Notes under the pieces: model-generated | The model's database searches: none | What the model was told of the DNA's origin: nothing | The model's input: only the letters and a program-made list of their open reading frames with translations | Shown here: piece after piece, positions 36,333 through 45,279 of the stretch | Numbering within the stretch: the stretch's first letter is position 1 | Layout of the letters: the number at the start of each line of letters is the position of its first letter | Translations under genes and position numbers: made by a program | Source of the DNA: Paenibacillus sp. N3.4 | Lineage (GTDB): Bacteria > Bacillota > Bacilli > Paenibacillales > NBRC-103111 | NCBI RefSeq assembly: GCF_008017805.1 | Contig: NZ_VRTT01000015.1 | Span: 1-64,000, forward strand | Reading direction: 5' to 3' | Length of the DNA stretch: 64,000 nucleotides

Positions 36333-38234
36333 GTGAATGCTCTTATATCAGTTGTCGGAGTAGGTTTGTTGGCCGACTTCGTATGCGGAAAACTATCGGA
36401 CCGTTATCAGGTCGTTCGACAGACAGATTTCACTTCAGACATTCCGAAAGCTGCGAAATTGATTGTCGTGCTGCACGATGACTGGCCTTCCTCCGGATAC
36501 TTCGAGGCTGAAGAGGCGCTGCAGCAGGCCGGCATCCCGTGGCTGCGGGGCTTTATTTCAATGGAGGAGGGCATAGTCGGGCCTTTGATTCGTCCGGGTG
36601 TGCCGGGATGCTCTCAGTGTGCGGATAATCGGCGTTTCACTGCGTCGCCTGGGGAAATACAACGTACCGTAAGATCTTCGCCAGCAGGACTTTGGCATGT
36701 AGCTCACTTGCTGATTGCCGAGATGCAGCGAGTGCTGCGGGGCAGCCGAGCCCATACGGAAGAGCATATGTATATCGTTAACCTGAAAACTCTGAATAGC
36801 TCGCTCCACTTCATTCTGCCTGATCCGCTTTGTCCGGTGTGCGGCCGCTTGCCCGACGATTCATCGGCGGCGGCCAACATTTCGCTCAAACCGAGACCGA
36901 AGATAAGCACCGACAGTTACCGCTGCCGTCCGATAGACGACCTGAAACAACATTTGGCCAAAGACTATATGGATTCCCGGACCGGCGTTTTTAATGCCAA
37001 GATGCTTGATCTCGTGTCGCCGTTTGCCGGGGTGGGGGTCAATCTGCCGTCGTTTCTGATGGGAGATGAGATAACGGGAGGCCGCAGCTTTTCTTATGCG
37101 GAAAGCGAATTGACCGCGATCTTGGAAGGATTGGAGCGACACTGCGGTATAACCCCCCGCGGCAAACGGACCGTAGTCTACGACAGCTACAACCGTGTTG
37201 CGGATCATGCGCTCGCCCCCTCCAAGGTTGGGTTATATTCGAAGGAACAGTACGCGCAGCCTGATTTCACGTTCGAACCGTTTGATCCCGACCTCCCGAT
37301 CGATTGGATATGGGGCTATTCGCTAGTGCGGAAGTGTCCGATCCTTGTTCCGGAGAGTCTCGCTTATTACAGCTCGGGATTCGGTGGCGGCTTTGTCCAG
37401 GAAGGCTCCAACGGGTGTGCGTTAGGCGGAAGCTTGGAGGAAGCCGTCTTGTACGGAATTTTGGAAGTGGCGGAGCGCGACTCGTTCCTGATGACTTGGT
37501 ACGCACAGTTGCCTATCCCGCGCCTGGACCCCTATTCCGCTAACGATCAGGAACTGCAGCTCATGGTCGAAAGGCTGCGCGCAGTTGCCGGATACGATGT
37601 ACATTTGTTTAACATGACGATGGAGAATGGGATTCCGAGCATTTGGGCGCTCGCGAAAAGCCTCAGCCCCGGGAAGATGAATCTTATCTGTGCGGCGGGA
37701 GCTCATTTGGATCCGCTACGGGCCGCGAAAAGCGCCATTCACGAATTGGCCGGCAGGCTGATCTTCCTGCAAGAGAAATTTGAGGCGGGACGGGAACATT
37801 TTATGCAAATGCTCGACGATCCGTTTCTCGTATGGCAAATGGAGGATCATGCCATGTTGTACGGTTTGCCGCAAGCAGAGGAACGGCTGCAATTTCTGTT
37901 GGACGGACAGCGTCCGCTCAGAACGTTTGACGAGGAGTTCAAGCGTAAAGCAAGTCATATGGATCTAACCGATGATCTGAAGGACACGATTGAGGTGTTT
38001 CGTCGCTTAAACCTCGATGTGATCGCGGTGGATCAGTCGTCGCCGGAAACGCTGCGAAACGGGCTGCATTGCGTAAAAGTTCTGATTCCGGGAATGCTGC
38101 CGATGACGTTCGGACATCATTTTCAACGCTTGACGGGGCTGAAGAGAGCGCTTCGGGTGCCGGCGGAGCTTGGATATGCGAAAAAGCCGCTGACAGCCGG
38201 GCAACTCAATCCGCATCCGCATCCGTTTCTATAA
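36333..38234 (+). CDS. TOMM cyclodehydratase, fused E1-like/YcaO protein
   Basis: The GTG at 36333 is preferred, with GAGGTGAT four bases upstream; a TTG at 36309 is also open. About 633 residues: an E1-like N-terminal half with a CX2C (PGCSQC, near 98) and a second CX2C (CPVC, near 170) for zinc, then a YcaO domain (about 215-633). ATP-site motifs are visible: SELTAILEGLERH, GSNGCALGGSLEEAVLYGI and EVAERDSF. The C-terminus ends NPHPHPFL, the PxPxP motif of azoline-forming YcaO enzymes. It would convert Cys/Ser/Thr of a ribosomal peptide to azolines. It is divergent from the maturation gene. Confidence 0.85.
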   Translation: MNALISVVGVGLLADFVCGKLSDRYQVVRQTDFTSDIPKAAKLIVVLHDDWPSSGYFEAEEALQQAGIPWLRGFISMEEGIVGPLIRPGVPGCSQCADNRRFTASPGEIQRTVRSSPAGLWHVAHLLIAEMQRVLRGSRAHTEEHMYIVNLKTLNSSLHFILPDPLCPVCGRLPDDSSAAANISLKPRPKISTDSYRCRPIDDLKQHLAKDYMDSRTGVFNAKMLDLVSPFAGVGVNLPSFLMGDEITGGRSFSYAESELTAILEGLERHCGITPRGKRTVVYDSYNRVADHALAPSKVGLYSKEQYAQPDFTFEPFDPDLPIDWIWGYSLVRKCPILVPESLAYYSSGFGGGFVQEGSNGCALGGSLEEAVLYGILEVAERDSFLMTWYAQLPIPRLDPYSANDQELQLMVERLRAVAGYDVHLFNMTMENGIPSIWALAKSLSPGKMNLICAAGAHLDPLRAAKSAIHELAGRLIFLQEKFEAGREHFMQMLDDPFLVWQMEDHAMLYGLPQAEERLQFLLDGQRPLRTFDEEFKRKASHMDLTDDLKDTIEVFRRLNLDVIAVDQSSPETLRNGLHCVKVLIPGMLPMTFGHHFQRLTGLKRALRVPAELGYAKKPLTAGQLNPHPHPFL

Positions 38235-38612
38235 GACGCGAAGGATCAGTATGCCAACCCCATTATTATCGTCATCTGATGCCCCCTAGTTTCTCGATGT
38301 GTTGCGGAAGAGAAAAATCCACCTAATGATGTTTCTACATATTTATATTCTTACAATCTTATTCCCACTCTTCTTAACATGTTTTTACTGGTTGTGGTGC
38401 AAAGCTCTAATTCATGGTAACGTAACTGATAATGAAATCATGCGATGGAGCAACTTAGAATGGAAAGCAAATTGGATTTTTTAAATGGAAGCAGTTGTAA
38501 ATTGTGTCCTCGTTAGAACATCCACATTTTCCGGCAATAGACTACTTTTGGTCACAGTCTCTTGAATCTCCCATGCTCAACCTAACCTTTCCGAATAGAA
38601 GATTTAAGAAAT
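38235..38612. other. Intergenic region after the cyclodehydratase gene
   Basis: About 380 bases. A 61-codon plus-strand frame (38299-38484) has a hydrophobic segment but no good start signal. No dehydrogenase gene or Cys-rich precursor follows, as would be expected in a complete TOMM cluster. Confidence 0.45.
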
Positions 38613-38641
38613 GAGCCCTTTGGAGTAATTACAAAGGGCTC
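38613..38641 (-). terminator. Terminator of the proline-catabolism operon
   Basis: A ten-bp stem (GAGCCCTTTG/CAAAGGGCTC) with a nine-base loop lies 12 bases after the rocA stop and is followed by a T-rich tract on the minus strand. Confidence 0.8.
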
Positions 38642-38652
38642 TCTTTCAGTAT

Positions 38653-40221
38653 CTAAATCTTCCGCGAAGTTAATTTAGCTTGTGTAAACAGCAGCAAATA
38701 ATCGTGACCGCCTGCTTTGGAATCGGTTCCAGACATATTGAATCCGCCAAATGGATGGGCACCGACTAAAGCCCCTGTACACTTGCGGTTAATGTATAGA
38801 TTGCCACAATGCACCGTATCCAGCGCTTCCGCAATCCGCTCTTCATTCGAGGAGAAGAAAGCCCCTGTTAATCCAAATTCCGTATTATTATACAAAGCAA
38901 TTGCTTCTTTCCAATTCTTAGCTTTGCTGATCCCGAGTACAGGCCCAAAAATTTCTTCCTGCATAATTCGAGAGCTCCCGTCTACATCAATAAATACGGT
39001 CGGCTCGATATAATAGCCGTTGCCTGGGGCCTTGCCTCCTCCGGTAAGCAGTCTGCCTTCTGTCTTACCAATCTCGATGTATTGAAGAATTCTGTCGTAG
39101 GAGCTTTGATCAATAACAGGTCCAGTGTAATAATTATTCTCTGGGAGACCTGAAGCCAGTTGCTTCGTTAATTCGGCAACTTTCTCAATAACCTCGTCAT
39201 ACACAGACTCGACAATAAAAGCACGTGAACCAGCAGAACATTTCTGGCCTTGGAAACCGAATGCAGAAGCAACGATTGCTTGGGCGGCTGCCTCAAGATC
39301 TGCCGTTTCGTCAACGACAATACCGTCTTTTCCGCCCATCTCGGCAATGATTCTTTTAATCCAAATCTGACCCTGTGCTGTGTCAGCAGCCAATTTGTTA
39401 ATACGCAGCCCGACTTCCTTCGAGCCTGTGAAGCTAATAAAGCGAGTTTTTGGATGTGTCGTTAAATAATCGCCTACTTCGGCTCCGCTGCCAGGAATAA
39501 AGTTAATGACACCCTCGGGAAGTCCAACTTCCTCCATTAAAGCTACGAACTTGTGAGCAATAACTGGCGTTGTGGAGGCTGGTTTTAGAAGAACAGTGTT
39601 ACCAGCTACAACAGCGGCTGTTGTCATACCGACACAAATGGCAAGCGGGAAATTCCACGGCGGTATCACAACGCCTACACCAAGAGGAATATAAGTCAGG
39701 TTATTATCTTCGCCCGCTACTTTCGTCAAAGGCTGCGTCTCGTTGATGTGACTTAAACGAATCATTTCTCTGGCATAAAACTCCATAAAATCGATGGCTT
39801 CAGCCGTATCGGCATCGGCCTCAGCATAATTTTTCCCTGCTTCCAGAATCATCACAGCGGAAAATTCGTGCTTGCGCTCGCGCATAAGCTCGGCAGCCTT
39901 AAACAAATATTCCGCACGTTCCCTTGCCGGAACCTTCTTCCACGATTCAAATGCTTGCAAAGCAGCCTGCATAGCCTCTTCTGCAAGAGCCTGATCTGCT
40001 TTGCTGACGCTGCCGATAACATGATTCACATCGCCCGGATTAATGGAAACGATCCGAGCTTCTGTCATAACCTTCCTAGCACCGATATGCAGCGGATAAT
40101 CCTTCCCAAGTTCACCCTTGACTTTAGCGATAGCAGCCTCCATCGCCTTCCTGTTTTCTTCCACACTAAAATCCACAAATGCTTCATTAACAAATGAACT
40201 TACTTTTGTAACCGCACTCAT
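38653..40221 (-). CDS. rocA: L-glutamate gamma-semialdehyde dehydrogenase
   Basis: The 522-residue aldehyde dehydrogenase oxidises glutamate semialdehyde (from pyrroline-5-carboxylate) to glutamate with NAD, the second step of proline breakdown. Features seen: VIPPWNFPLAI, FTGSKEVG, the general-base Glu in IAEMGGKD (about 286), the catalytic Cys in GQKCSAGSR (about 321) and the family C-terminus HPFGGFNMSGTDSKAGGHDYLL. Length and order agree with RocA/PutC of Bacillus. It is 32 bases downstream of the proline dehydrogenase gene in the same operon. Confidence 0.95.
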   Translation of the reverse strand: MSAVTKVSSFVNEAFVDFSVEENRKAMEAAIAKVKGELGKDYPLHIGARKVMTEARIVSINPGDVNHVIGSVSKADQALAEEAMQAALQAFESWKKVPARERAEYLFKAAELMRERKHEFSAVMILEAGKNYAEADADTAEAIDFMEFYAREMIRLSHINETQPLTKVAGEDNNLTYIPLGVGVVIPPWNFPLAICVGMTTAAVVAGNTVLLKPASTTPVIAHKFVALMEEVGLPEGVINFIPGSGAEVGDYLTTHPKTRFISFTGSKEVGLRINKLAADTAQGQIWIKRIIAEMGGKDGIVVDETADLEAAAQAIVASAFGFQGQKCSAGSRAFIVESVYDEVIEKVAELTKQLASGLPENNYYTGPVIDQSSYDRILQYIEIGKTEGRLLTGGGKAPGNGYYIEPTVFIDVDGSSRIMQEEIFGPVLGISKAKNWKEAIALYNNTEFGLTGAFFSSNEERIAEALDTVHCGNLYINRKCTGALVGAHPFGGFNMSGTDSKAGGHDYLLLFTQAKLTSRKI

Positions 40222-40253
40222 TTAAGTTTCCCCTCTCGATTTAGAATAAATGA

Positions 40254-41168
40254 TTAATTAAACAAATTTTTTAAAACGAACCACACATTCGCTGGCCGTT
40301 CGGCTAAGCGCCGCATGAAATAACCAAACCAATCAATGCCATAAGGGACATATACACGTACCTTGTAACCTTCGCTAACCAACCTAGCTTGCAAATCCTC
40401 ACAAATACCGTAAAGCATCTGAAATTCAAATTGATCCTTCGGAATTCCATTTTCTTCAACAACTTGCTTTGTAAACTCAATCATGCTCTCATCGTGGCTC
40501 GCTACTGCGGTATAGTTGCCGTTCATGAGATGCATCTTGATAATTTTTTTGTAATTGTCGTCAACATCTTTCTTGTCAGCGAAGGCAACCTTCGGAGATT
40601 CCTTATAGGCCCCCTTCACCAAACGCAGATTAGATTTGAGCTTGTTCAAATCTTGGATATCTTGCTCCGTGCGAAATAAGTATGCCTGAATGACAATACC
40701 GAAATTATCGTATGTCCTCCGAAGTTCTTGATATATGTCAAGAGAGATTTGACAATGAGAATAATCCTCCATGTCGATCCGCACAAAATTACCGTATTGT
40801 TGAGCCTTATTTAAAATTCTCCGCATGTTGGACATACACAAATCTTTGCTGATATCCAGTCCAAGCGAAGTCATTTTTAAAGAAAGATTGGATTGTACGC
40901 CTGCTTCTGCAATCGCTTCCAATGTTTGCAAACACATTTGTGTCGATGCTAGAGCTTCTTCCTCACTGGAAATAAACTCTCCTAGATGATCCAGCGTAAC
41001 GACACGGCCAAATTGATTCAGCTTTCGAACAACGGCAATCGACTGTTTAATTGTCTCCCCAGCTACAAAGCGTGCGGCACCAAAGCGCAGGCCGTACCTT
41101 TTTGCTAATTTATTAGCAGAGCGGCTCTTCCCTAAAGCTTGAAACAAATTTCTCATGAGCACTTCCAT
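40254..41168 (-). CDS. putB: Proline dehydrogenase
   Basis: Start at 41168 (MEVLMRNLFQ), behind AAGGAGG; the longer frame to 41201 is unlikely. The 304-residue FAD-binding TIM barrel oxidises proline to pyrroline-5-carboxylate. Signatures include RLVKGAYKE (near 190), the AVASHDE segment, and YVPYGIDWFGYFMRRLAERPANV at the C-terminus (about 272-294). It is the first gene of the putB-rocA operon and is divergent from a sigma-54-type regulator, which probably controls it. Confidence 0.93.
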   Translation of the reverse strand: MEVLMRNLFQALGKSRSANKLAKRYGLRFGAARFVAGETIKQSIAVVRKLNQFGRVVTLDHLGEFISSEEEALASTQMCLQTLEAIAEAGVQSNLSLKMTSLGLDISKDLCMSNMRRILNKAQQYGNFVRIDMEDYSHCQISLDIYQELRRTYDNFGIVIQAYLFRTEQDIQDLNKLKSNLRLVKGAYKESPKVAFADKKDVDDNYKKIIKMHLMNGNYTAVASHDESMIEFTKQVVEENGIPKDQFEFQMLYGICEDLQARLVSEGYKVRVYVPYGIDWFGYFMRRLAERPANVWFVLKNLFN

Positions 41169-41277
41169 CAAAGCCGAACCTCCTTCCTCATTTCTGATCA
41201 CTTTCTAGAAATTTTGTTGTTCATATTCGTTACAATACAATAATTAATGTATTTTGTACACATATTTTTATTTTATT

Positions 41278-41330
41278 GTTCAAAATAATTAATTGAACAC
41301 TTTTTATGTCTAAATAAACAAAAAGTGTTC
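41278..41330. promoter_or_regulatory. Inverted repeats in the putB/regulator divergent region
   Basis: Two overlapping palindromes: GTTCAA...TTGAAC (41278-41298) and GAACACTTTTT...AAAAAGTGTTC (41295-41330). Their location between the divergent putB and activator genes makes them candidate binding sites for the regulator. The longer palindrome could also be a hairpin. No -24/-12 GG...GC promoter was found in front of putB. Confidence 0.55.
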
Positions 41331-41441
41331 TACTCTAATCATGAGTAATTATGCTTAAAAGCCGCTCTGTTGTATCACATTTCCTTTCGTGATACATTTA
41401 CACTATTGAGACTTCACCAAAATATTATCGCGAGGTTGCCT

Positions 41442-43193
41442 ATGTTCAATTATGAACACCTTCCCATTCATCGACAATTGCACACTCTTCCTTTTCAGTC
41501 GACGGTCGGCGAGATTGTTGAACACTTATATAAAGGTGTCGCGGTCTGCATTCCAGTAGAGAATAATGCCTACTTGTTTACCAACGAGGATCTTTGGCTA
41601 TTTAAGCCTTTAGAACATGAAGCAGCGATCCATTTCTTGAAGGATAGAACGAATCTTTTATCTATTCTACTTCCTACTCCAGATGCAACCGTTGATGCCT
41701 GTGAATTGTTCATGCAACTGCCTTCTGCTACACAGCGGCCCATTGTGTTTAAGGAAAAAGACGGGGCGGTAGTTGGATACTGCTTGATAGCAGATATAAT
41801 TACATTTCTTTGTAAAGAACAACAAAAATTCTCCTCCTACTTCTACACATTAGCCGATACCGTAACGGATGCAGTAACGGTTGTCGATTCAAGCGGGACA
41901 GTAATTTGCTGGAATTCCATTGCCGAAGAAACCTATGGCATTCTTAAAAAAGACATTTTAGGAAGAAGGATCGGCGAACACTTTGATCCGCAAGCCTTAA
42001 TGGTTCTCAAGATGCTGGATGAGGGCAGAATGATTCGCAACACGTATCATCAGCCGCGTTCCGGCAATCACGTGCTGGTTAACGCCTCCCCCATTATCGA
42101 TTCGAACGGTGACATTATCGGGGGAATTGCAACAGAGCAGGATATCACCCAGTTGGTACGCCTGAACGATGAATTATATTCATCTCATAGGTCTCGTCTG
42201 GATGACCAATCAACACACGATGACCCTTTTTGTTATATTAAAGGAACAAGCAGGTTAATCGGCAATGTGATACGTCTCGCCAAGAAGGTGGCAGGGACAG
42301 AAAACCCTTTATTGTTGTTCGGAGAAGCCGGCGTTGGTAAGGAACAGCTTGCTCAAGTGATTCATCAAGCCAGCCCTCGCACTGCACATCCGTTTATTAC
42401 AATTAATTGCGGGTCAATTCCTGGCGGATTACTGGAGAGCGAGCTATTCGGTTTTCAGGGAGGCGCTTTTTCAGGGAATGATACTGGCAGCGCCGGTAAA
42501 TTGGAAATGGCCGATCAAGGAACGTTATTTCTCAATGAAATTGATCGACTTCCAATGGATTGCCAGACCAAGCTTTTGCAATATATCCAGCAGCAAATCA
42601 TCGTTAGAACCGGTGGAACCTTGCCGATTCCCTTGCGCACCCGTATCATCGCGGCTACTGAGCAAGATCTACAGATGATGGTCGACATGCAGCTTTTTCG
42701 ATCCGACCTGTATTATGCTCTAAGCATAATCTCCATAGCATTACCGACGCTTCGCGAGAGAAAAGAAGATATACATGCATTAGTTCAGACGTTTGTCAGA
42801 CAATTTGCTTTGAAATATCAAAAGCCGATTCCTCAGCTCGATCCTGAGGTGATGTTGGCTTTCTCCAATTATGATTGGCCTGGTAATATCAACGAGTTGA
42901 TGAGTGTCGTCGAGAGATGTCTCATTCTTAGCGAGAACGAACAAATTTCTCTGTCTCACCTCCCCTTGCATCTGCAAAAAAAACAGCCGCAGCTCGATAA
43001 ACCTGTAATAAAGCAGCCGCAGCCTGAGAATCAACTCAATATGTTAAAACTGCTGAGTTCAGAAGAAGAAGAACGATCCTTAATTGAAACAACGTTGGCC
43101 AAAACGCTAGGCAACAAAAGCGCTACAGCGAAACTATTGGGGATCTCTCGAGGTACCTTGTACAATAAAATGAAGGAGTTTCAATTATTATAA
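41442..43193 (+). CDS. Sigma-54-type activator (PAS, AAA+, Fis HTH) with degenerate GAFTGA loop
   Basis: Start at 41442 (MFNYEHLP), GAGG six bases upstream. About 583 residues: an N-terminal sensory region, a PAS domain (about 145-245), an AAA+ domain (about 268-500; Walker A GEAGVGKE, Walker B GTLFLNEID) and a C-terminal Fis HTH (ATAKLLGISRGTLYNK). The sigma-54 contact loop reads GAFSGN in place of GAFTGA, and Walker B has Asn for the usual Asp, so ATP-driven activation of sigma-54 may be impaired. It is divergent from putB-rocA and probably their regulator, perhaps through a sigma-54-independent mode, as in TyrR. Confidence 0.85.
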   Translation: MFNYEHLPIHRQLHTLPFQSTVGEIVEHLYKGVAVCIPVENNAYLFTNEDLWLFKPLEHEAAIHFLKDRTNLLSILLPTPDATVDACELFMQLPSATQRPIVFKEKDGAVVGYCLIADIITFLCKEQQKFSSYFYTLADTVTDAVTVVDSSGTVICWNSIAEETYGILKKDILGRRIGEHFDPQALMVLKMLDEGRMIRNTYHQPRSGNHVLVNASPIIDSNGDIIGGIATEQDITQLVRLNDELYSSHRSRLDDQSTHDDPFCYIKGTSRLIGNVIRLAKKVAGTENPLLLFGEAGVGKEQLAQVIHQASPRTAHPFITINCGSIPGGLLESELFGFQGGAFSGNDTGSAGKLEMADQGTLFLNEIDRLPMDCQTKLLQYIQQQIIVRTGGTLPIPLRTRIIAATEQDLQMMVDMQLFRSDLYYALSIISIALPTLRERKEDIHALVQTFVRQFALKYQKPIPQLDPEVMLAFSNYDWPGNINELMSVVERCLILSENEQISLSHLPLHLQKKQPQLDKPVIKQPQPENQLNMLKLLSSEEEERSLIETTLAKTLGNKSATAKLLGISRGTLYNKMKEFQLL

Positions 43194-43208
43194 AATTTCA
43201 ATACCGAA

Positions 43209-43247
43209 AGCGCGTCCCGATTGCAGAGGACGCGCTCTCTTTTTTTC
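43209..43247 (+). terminator. Terminator of the sigma-54-type activator gene
   Basis: A nine-bp GC-rich stem (AGCGCGTCC/GGACGCGCT) is followed by CTCTTTTTTT on the plus strand, 15 bases after the stop codon. Confidence 0.9.
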
Positions 43248-43292
43248 ATTCGTAGACAGATTGTTAATTTCGATTTTTGCGCAGGGAGGAGG

Positions 43293-44445
43293 TCAAATAC
43301 CTAACTCCTCTCGGTATTTGGAAACTGTCCTGCGAGAAATATGAACGCCTTCTCCAGCGAGCAGTTCAGCTAATTGTTGATCGGAATAAGGTGCTTTTTA
43401 CTTTCCAGAAGGACCATATCTGTTTGATGCGATGCTTCACCATCTGATTAGAAATAGTGTGTCCTTGAAAGGTTTGGAGACCTGAAGAAAAGAAAAACTT
43501 TAATTCATACAATCCCTATGGCGTCTGAATATATTTATTCTGGACAGCTCTGCTGATCGTCGATTCATGCAATCCTAAACGGTCTGATACTGCTTTTAGA
43601 TTTAACGGTTTCATATACTCGGGCCCCCGAATAAGAAATGACACTTGCTCATCAACGAGCACTTGAATGACTCGCAGCAGAGTAAAATTGCGTTGTTCCT
43701 GACTTTTCAGCAACTAACCAGCCGATTTAAATTTATCTTTGAGATAAAAGGAAGCCTCTTCTTGCCGCTCTTTCACAAATCGAGTATATTCCGAATTCAT
43801 GGATATGCGCGGCATATATTTGGTGTTCATATGAATAGTGAAACCAAGTTCATCTTTGTGAATGTAGGCATCCGGAATGACATAGGGGTGGTGGTGGAAA
43901 CAGGGATAAGCTTGACCGGGCCAAGGATTAAGTGTCTTGATATAAGCAATGATTTGAACGGTTTGTTGTTCCGGCAGCTTAAGGCGGTTGCCGATTTCCT
44001 TAAACTTTCCTTGCGCAAGCAAAGCTAAGTGTTCCGTTACACAAGCGTAAGCCCCCACACAAGCAGAAGGGTCCTTGCGAATTTGCAGCAGCAGGCATTC
44101 CCGCATATCTCTCGTCCCGACCCCGGTTGGTTCTGTCGCTTGAAGTGCAGCAGGCGCGGATTCCGCCAGTTCCCTTGAAGCTCCAAGATTGGTGCACGCT
44201 TCTTCCAGCGAAATGCTCAAGTAGCCTTTCTCATCCAAATTCCCGGCCAAATAAATCGCCAATTTACGATCGTCACTAGCTAGATGGCTAACGCGCAATT
44301 GCGAGCATACATGTTCCTCAAGCGATTCTTCATGTGCTTTAAGAAGCAACAACGGGTCCGTATGTGAAGTATCCTGAGATGAAGCAGAACGCACTCTCCA
44401 ATAAGTGTAGTCGGATTCTTCCACTTCCAGAAAAGCATGGTGGCC
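43293..44445 (-). pseudogene. rpoN: Decayed RNA polymerase sigma-54 factor
   Basis: The minus strand encodes the core-binding and DNA-binding regions of sigma-54: NLDEKGYLSISLEEACTNLG, PTGVGTRDMRECLLLQ, TLNPWPGQAY, LGLHESTISRAVQNKYIQTP, and at the end the RpoN box SRRTVSKYREELGI (stop at 43293). It is broken by two in-frame TAG codons (43714-43716 and 43513-43515) and by at least two frameshifts between 43370 and 43440. The N-terminal activator-contacting region is missing; the frame opens after a TAA at 44446. Substitutions as well as indels point to real decay. A functional copy elsewhere cannot be excluded. Confidence 0.85.
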
Positions 44446-44628
44446 TTAATAGCATCGCCGAGCATTCTGGACTGCTGCAGACGAATTTCCTTACGGTCAA
44501 TTGTTGCCTTTTGGTACATGGTTACCGTTACAACGACAGCTAAAAGAATCATGGCTGCCGCAGCCAAAGCGACGAGCGTATAAAATTTTCAGCCTAATCG
44601 TAGCAGATAAACGGAACGGCAATTTCAT
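44446..44628 (-). pseudogene. N-terminal fragment of a membrane sensor protein
   Basis: ATG at 44628, behind AAGGAG, opens MKLPFRLSATIRLKI. After a frame change near 44577, a membrane helix follows (LVALAAAAMILLAVVVTV) and then QQSRMLGDAI, where it runs into the rpoN remnant. This looks like the first 60 residues of a histidine kinase or chemoreceptor. Its ATG overlaps the TGA of the asparaginase remnant, so the two once formed an operon. Confidence 0.6.
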
Positions 44629-45150
44629 CCTGCAGTCTCCTTGCAGTTCGGCAGCCGAAAGACAGGCTCGATCCGTCCGACTTCAGCTTGAATGCAATTG
44701 CGGATTAGCGGATAGCGATATGACACAAGTTCTTGCTGCTCTTGTTGATCGATCATCCCAAGTTGAACTAATGTTTCTATTGCTGCCGGATAAGCAGCCC
44801 GGTAATTGCCGTCATCAATTTTGATCGCCATGCCGATCCCGCTCTCCACCAGCCCTATGCAATATACGCCCTCGGCTCCTCCTTTGGCGACTACTTTATT
44901 AGGCAGGGCTCTCATTAAATCCGTGCAGAGCACATCAATGCCTCCAACCATCTCTGTCTGCTCCATCATGGAACCGGCAATTCGTCGAACCGCCATCTTC
45001 ATCGAATGGCCGTCTATGGCAGATGGCATTGCCAGTAAAGCGTACATATGGTGCGACTGCTTAATGGACATAAAAGCTAAACTCATTGCAGCTCGTTGCC
45101 CTTCTCCCCATGGAAGCAAGTGGGAGCTGCAGGAGAACCAGAAAATTTAG
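44625..45150 (-). pseudogene. Asparaginase II-family C-terminal remnant
   Basis: About 165 residues match the second half of bacterial L-asparaginase II proteins of the AnsA-unrelated type, with GGIDVLCTDLMRALPNKVVAKGGAEGVYCIGL around 65-97 and a VESGIGMAIKIDDGN segment. The first half, which should supply a further 160-170 residues, is absent: a TAA closes the frame at about 45150. The remnant is therefore inactive. It is the first in a row of three broken leftward genes. Confidence 0.75.
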
Positions 45151-45279
45151 CAGCTATCCTTCTCATTTATGGCAGGAATCACGCTTTCCGAGTAGAAGAT
45201 TAACTTGAAGTATACGCCTATGGGGGATTCGTATTCCCCGATCGCACGACGGGCAATAATCTACAGGGAGCGTGCTGTG

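Noticed and set aside
38299..38484. 61-codon frame with a hydrophobic stretch after the cyclodehydratase gene
   Set aside because: Considered as a TOMM precursor or immunity peptide, but it lacks a Cys/Ser/Thr-rich core and a ribosome-binding site.
41200..41370. Sigma-54 (-24/-12) promoter upstream of putB
   Set aside because: No TGGCA-N7-TGC-type element was found on the minus strand in the divergent region.
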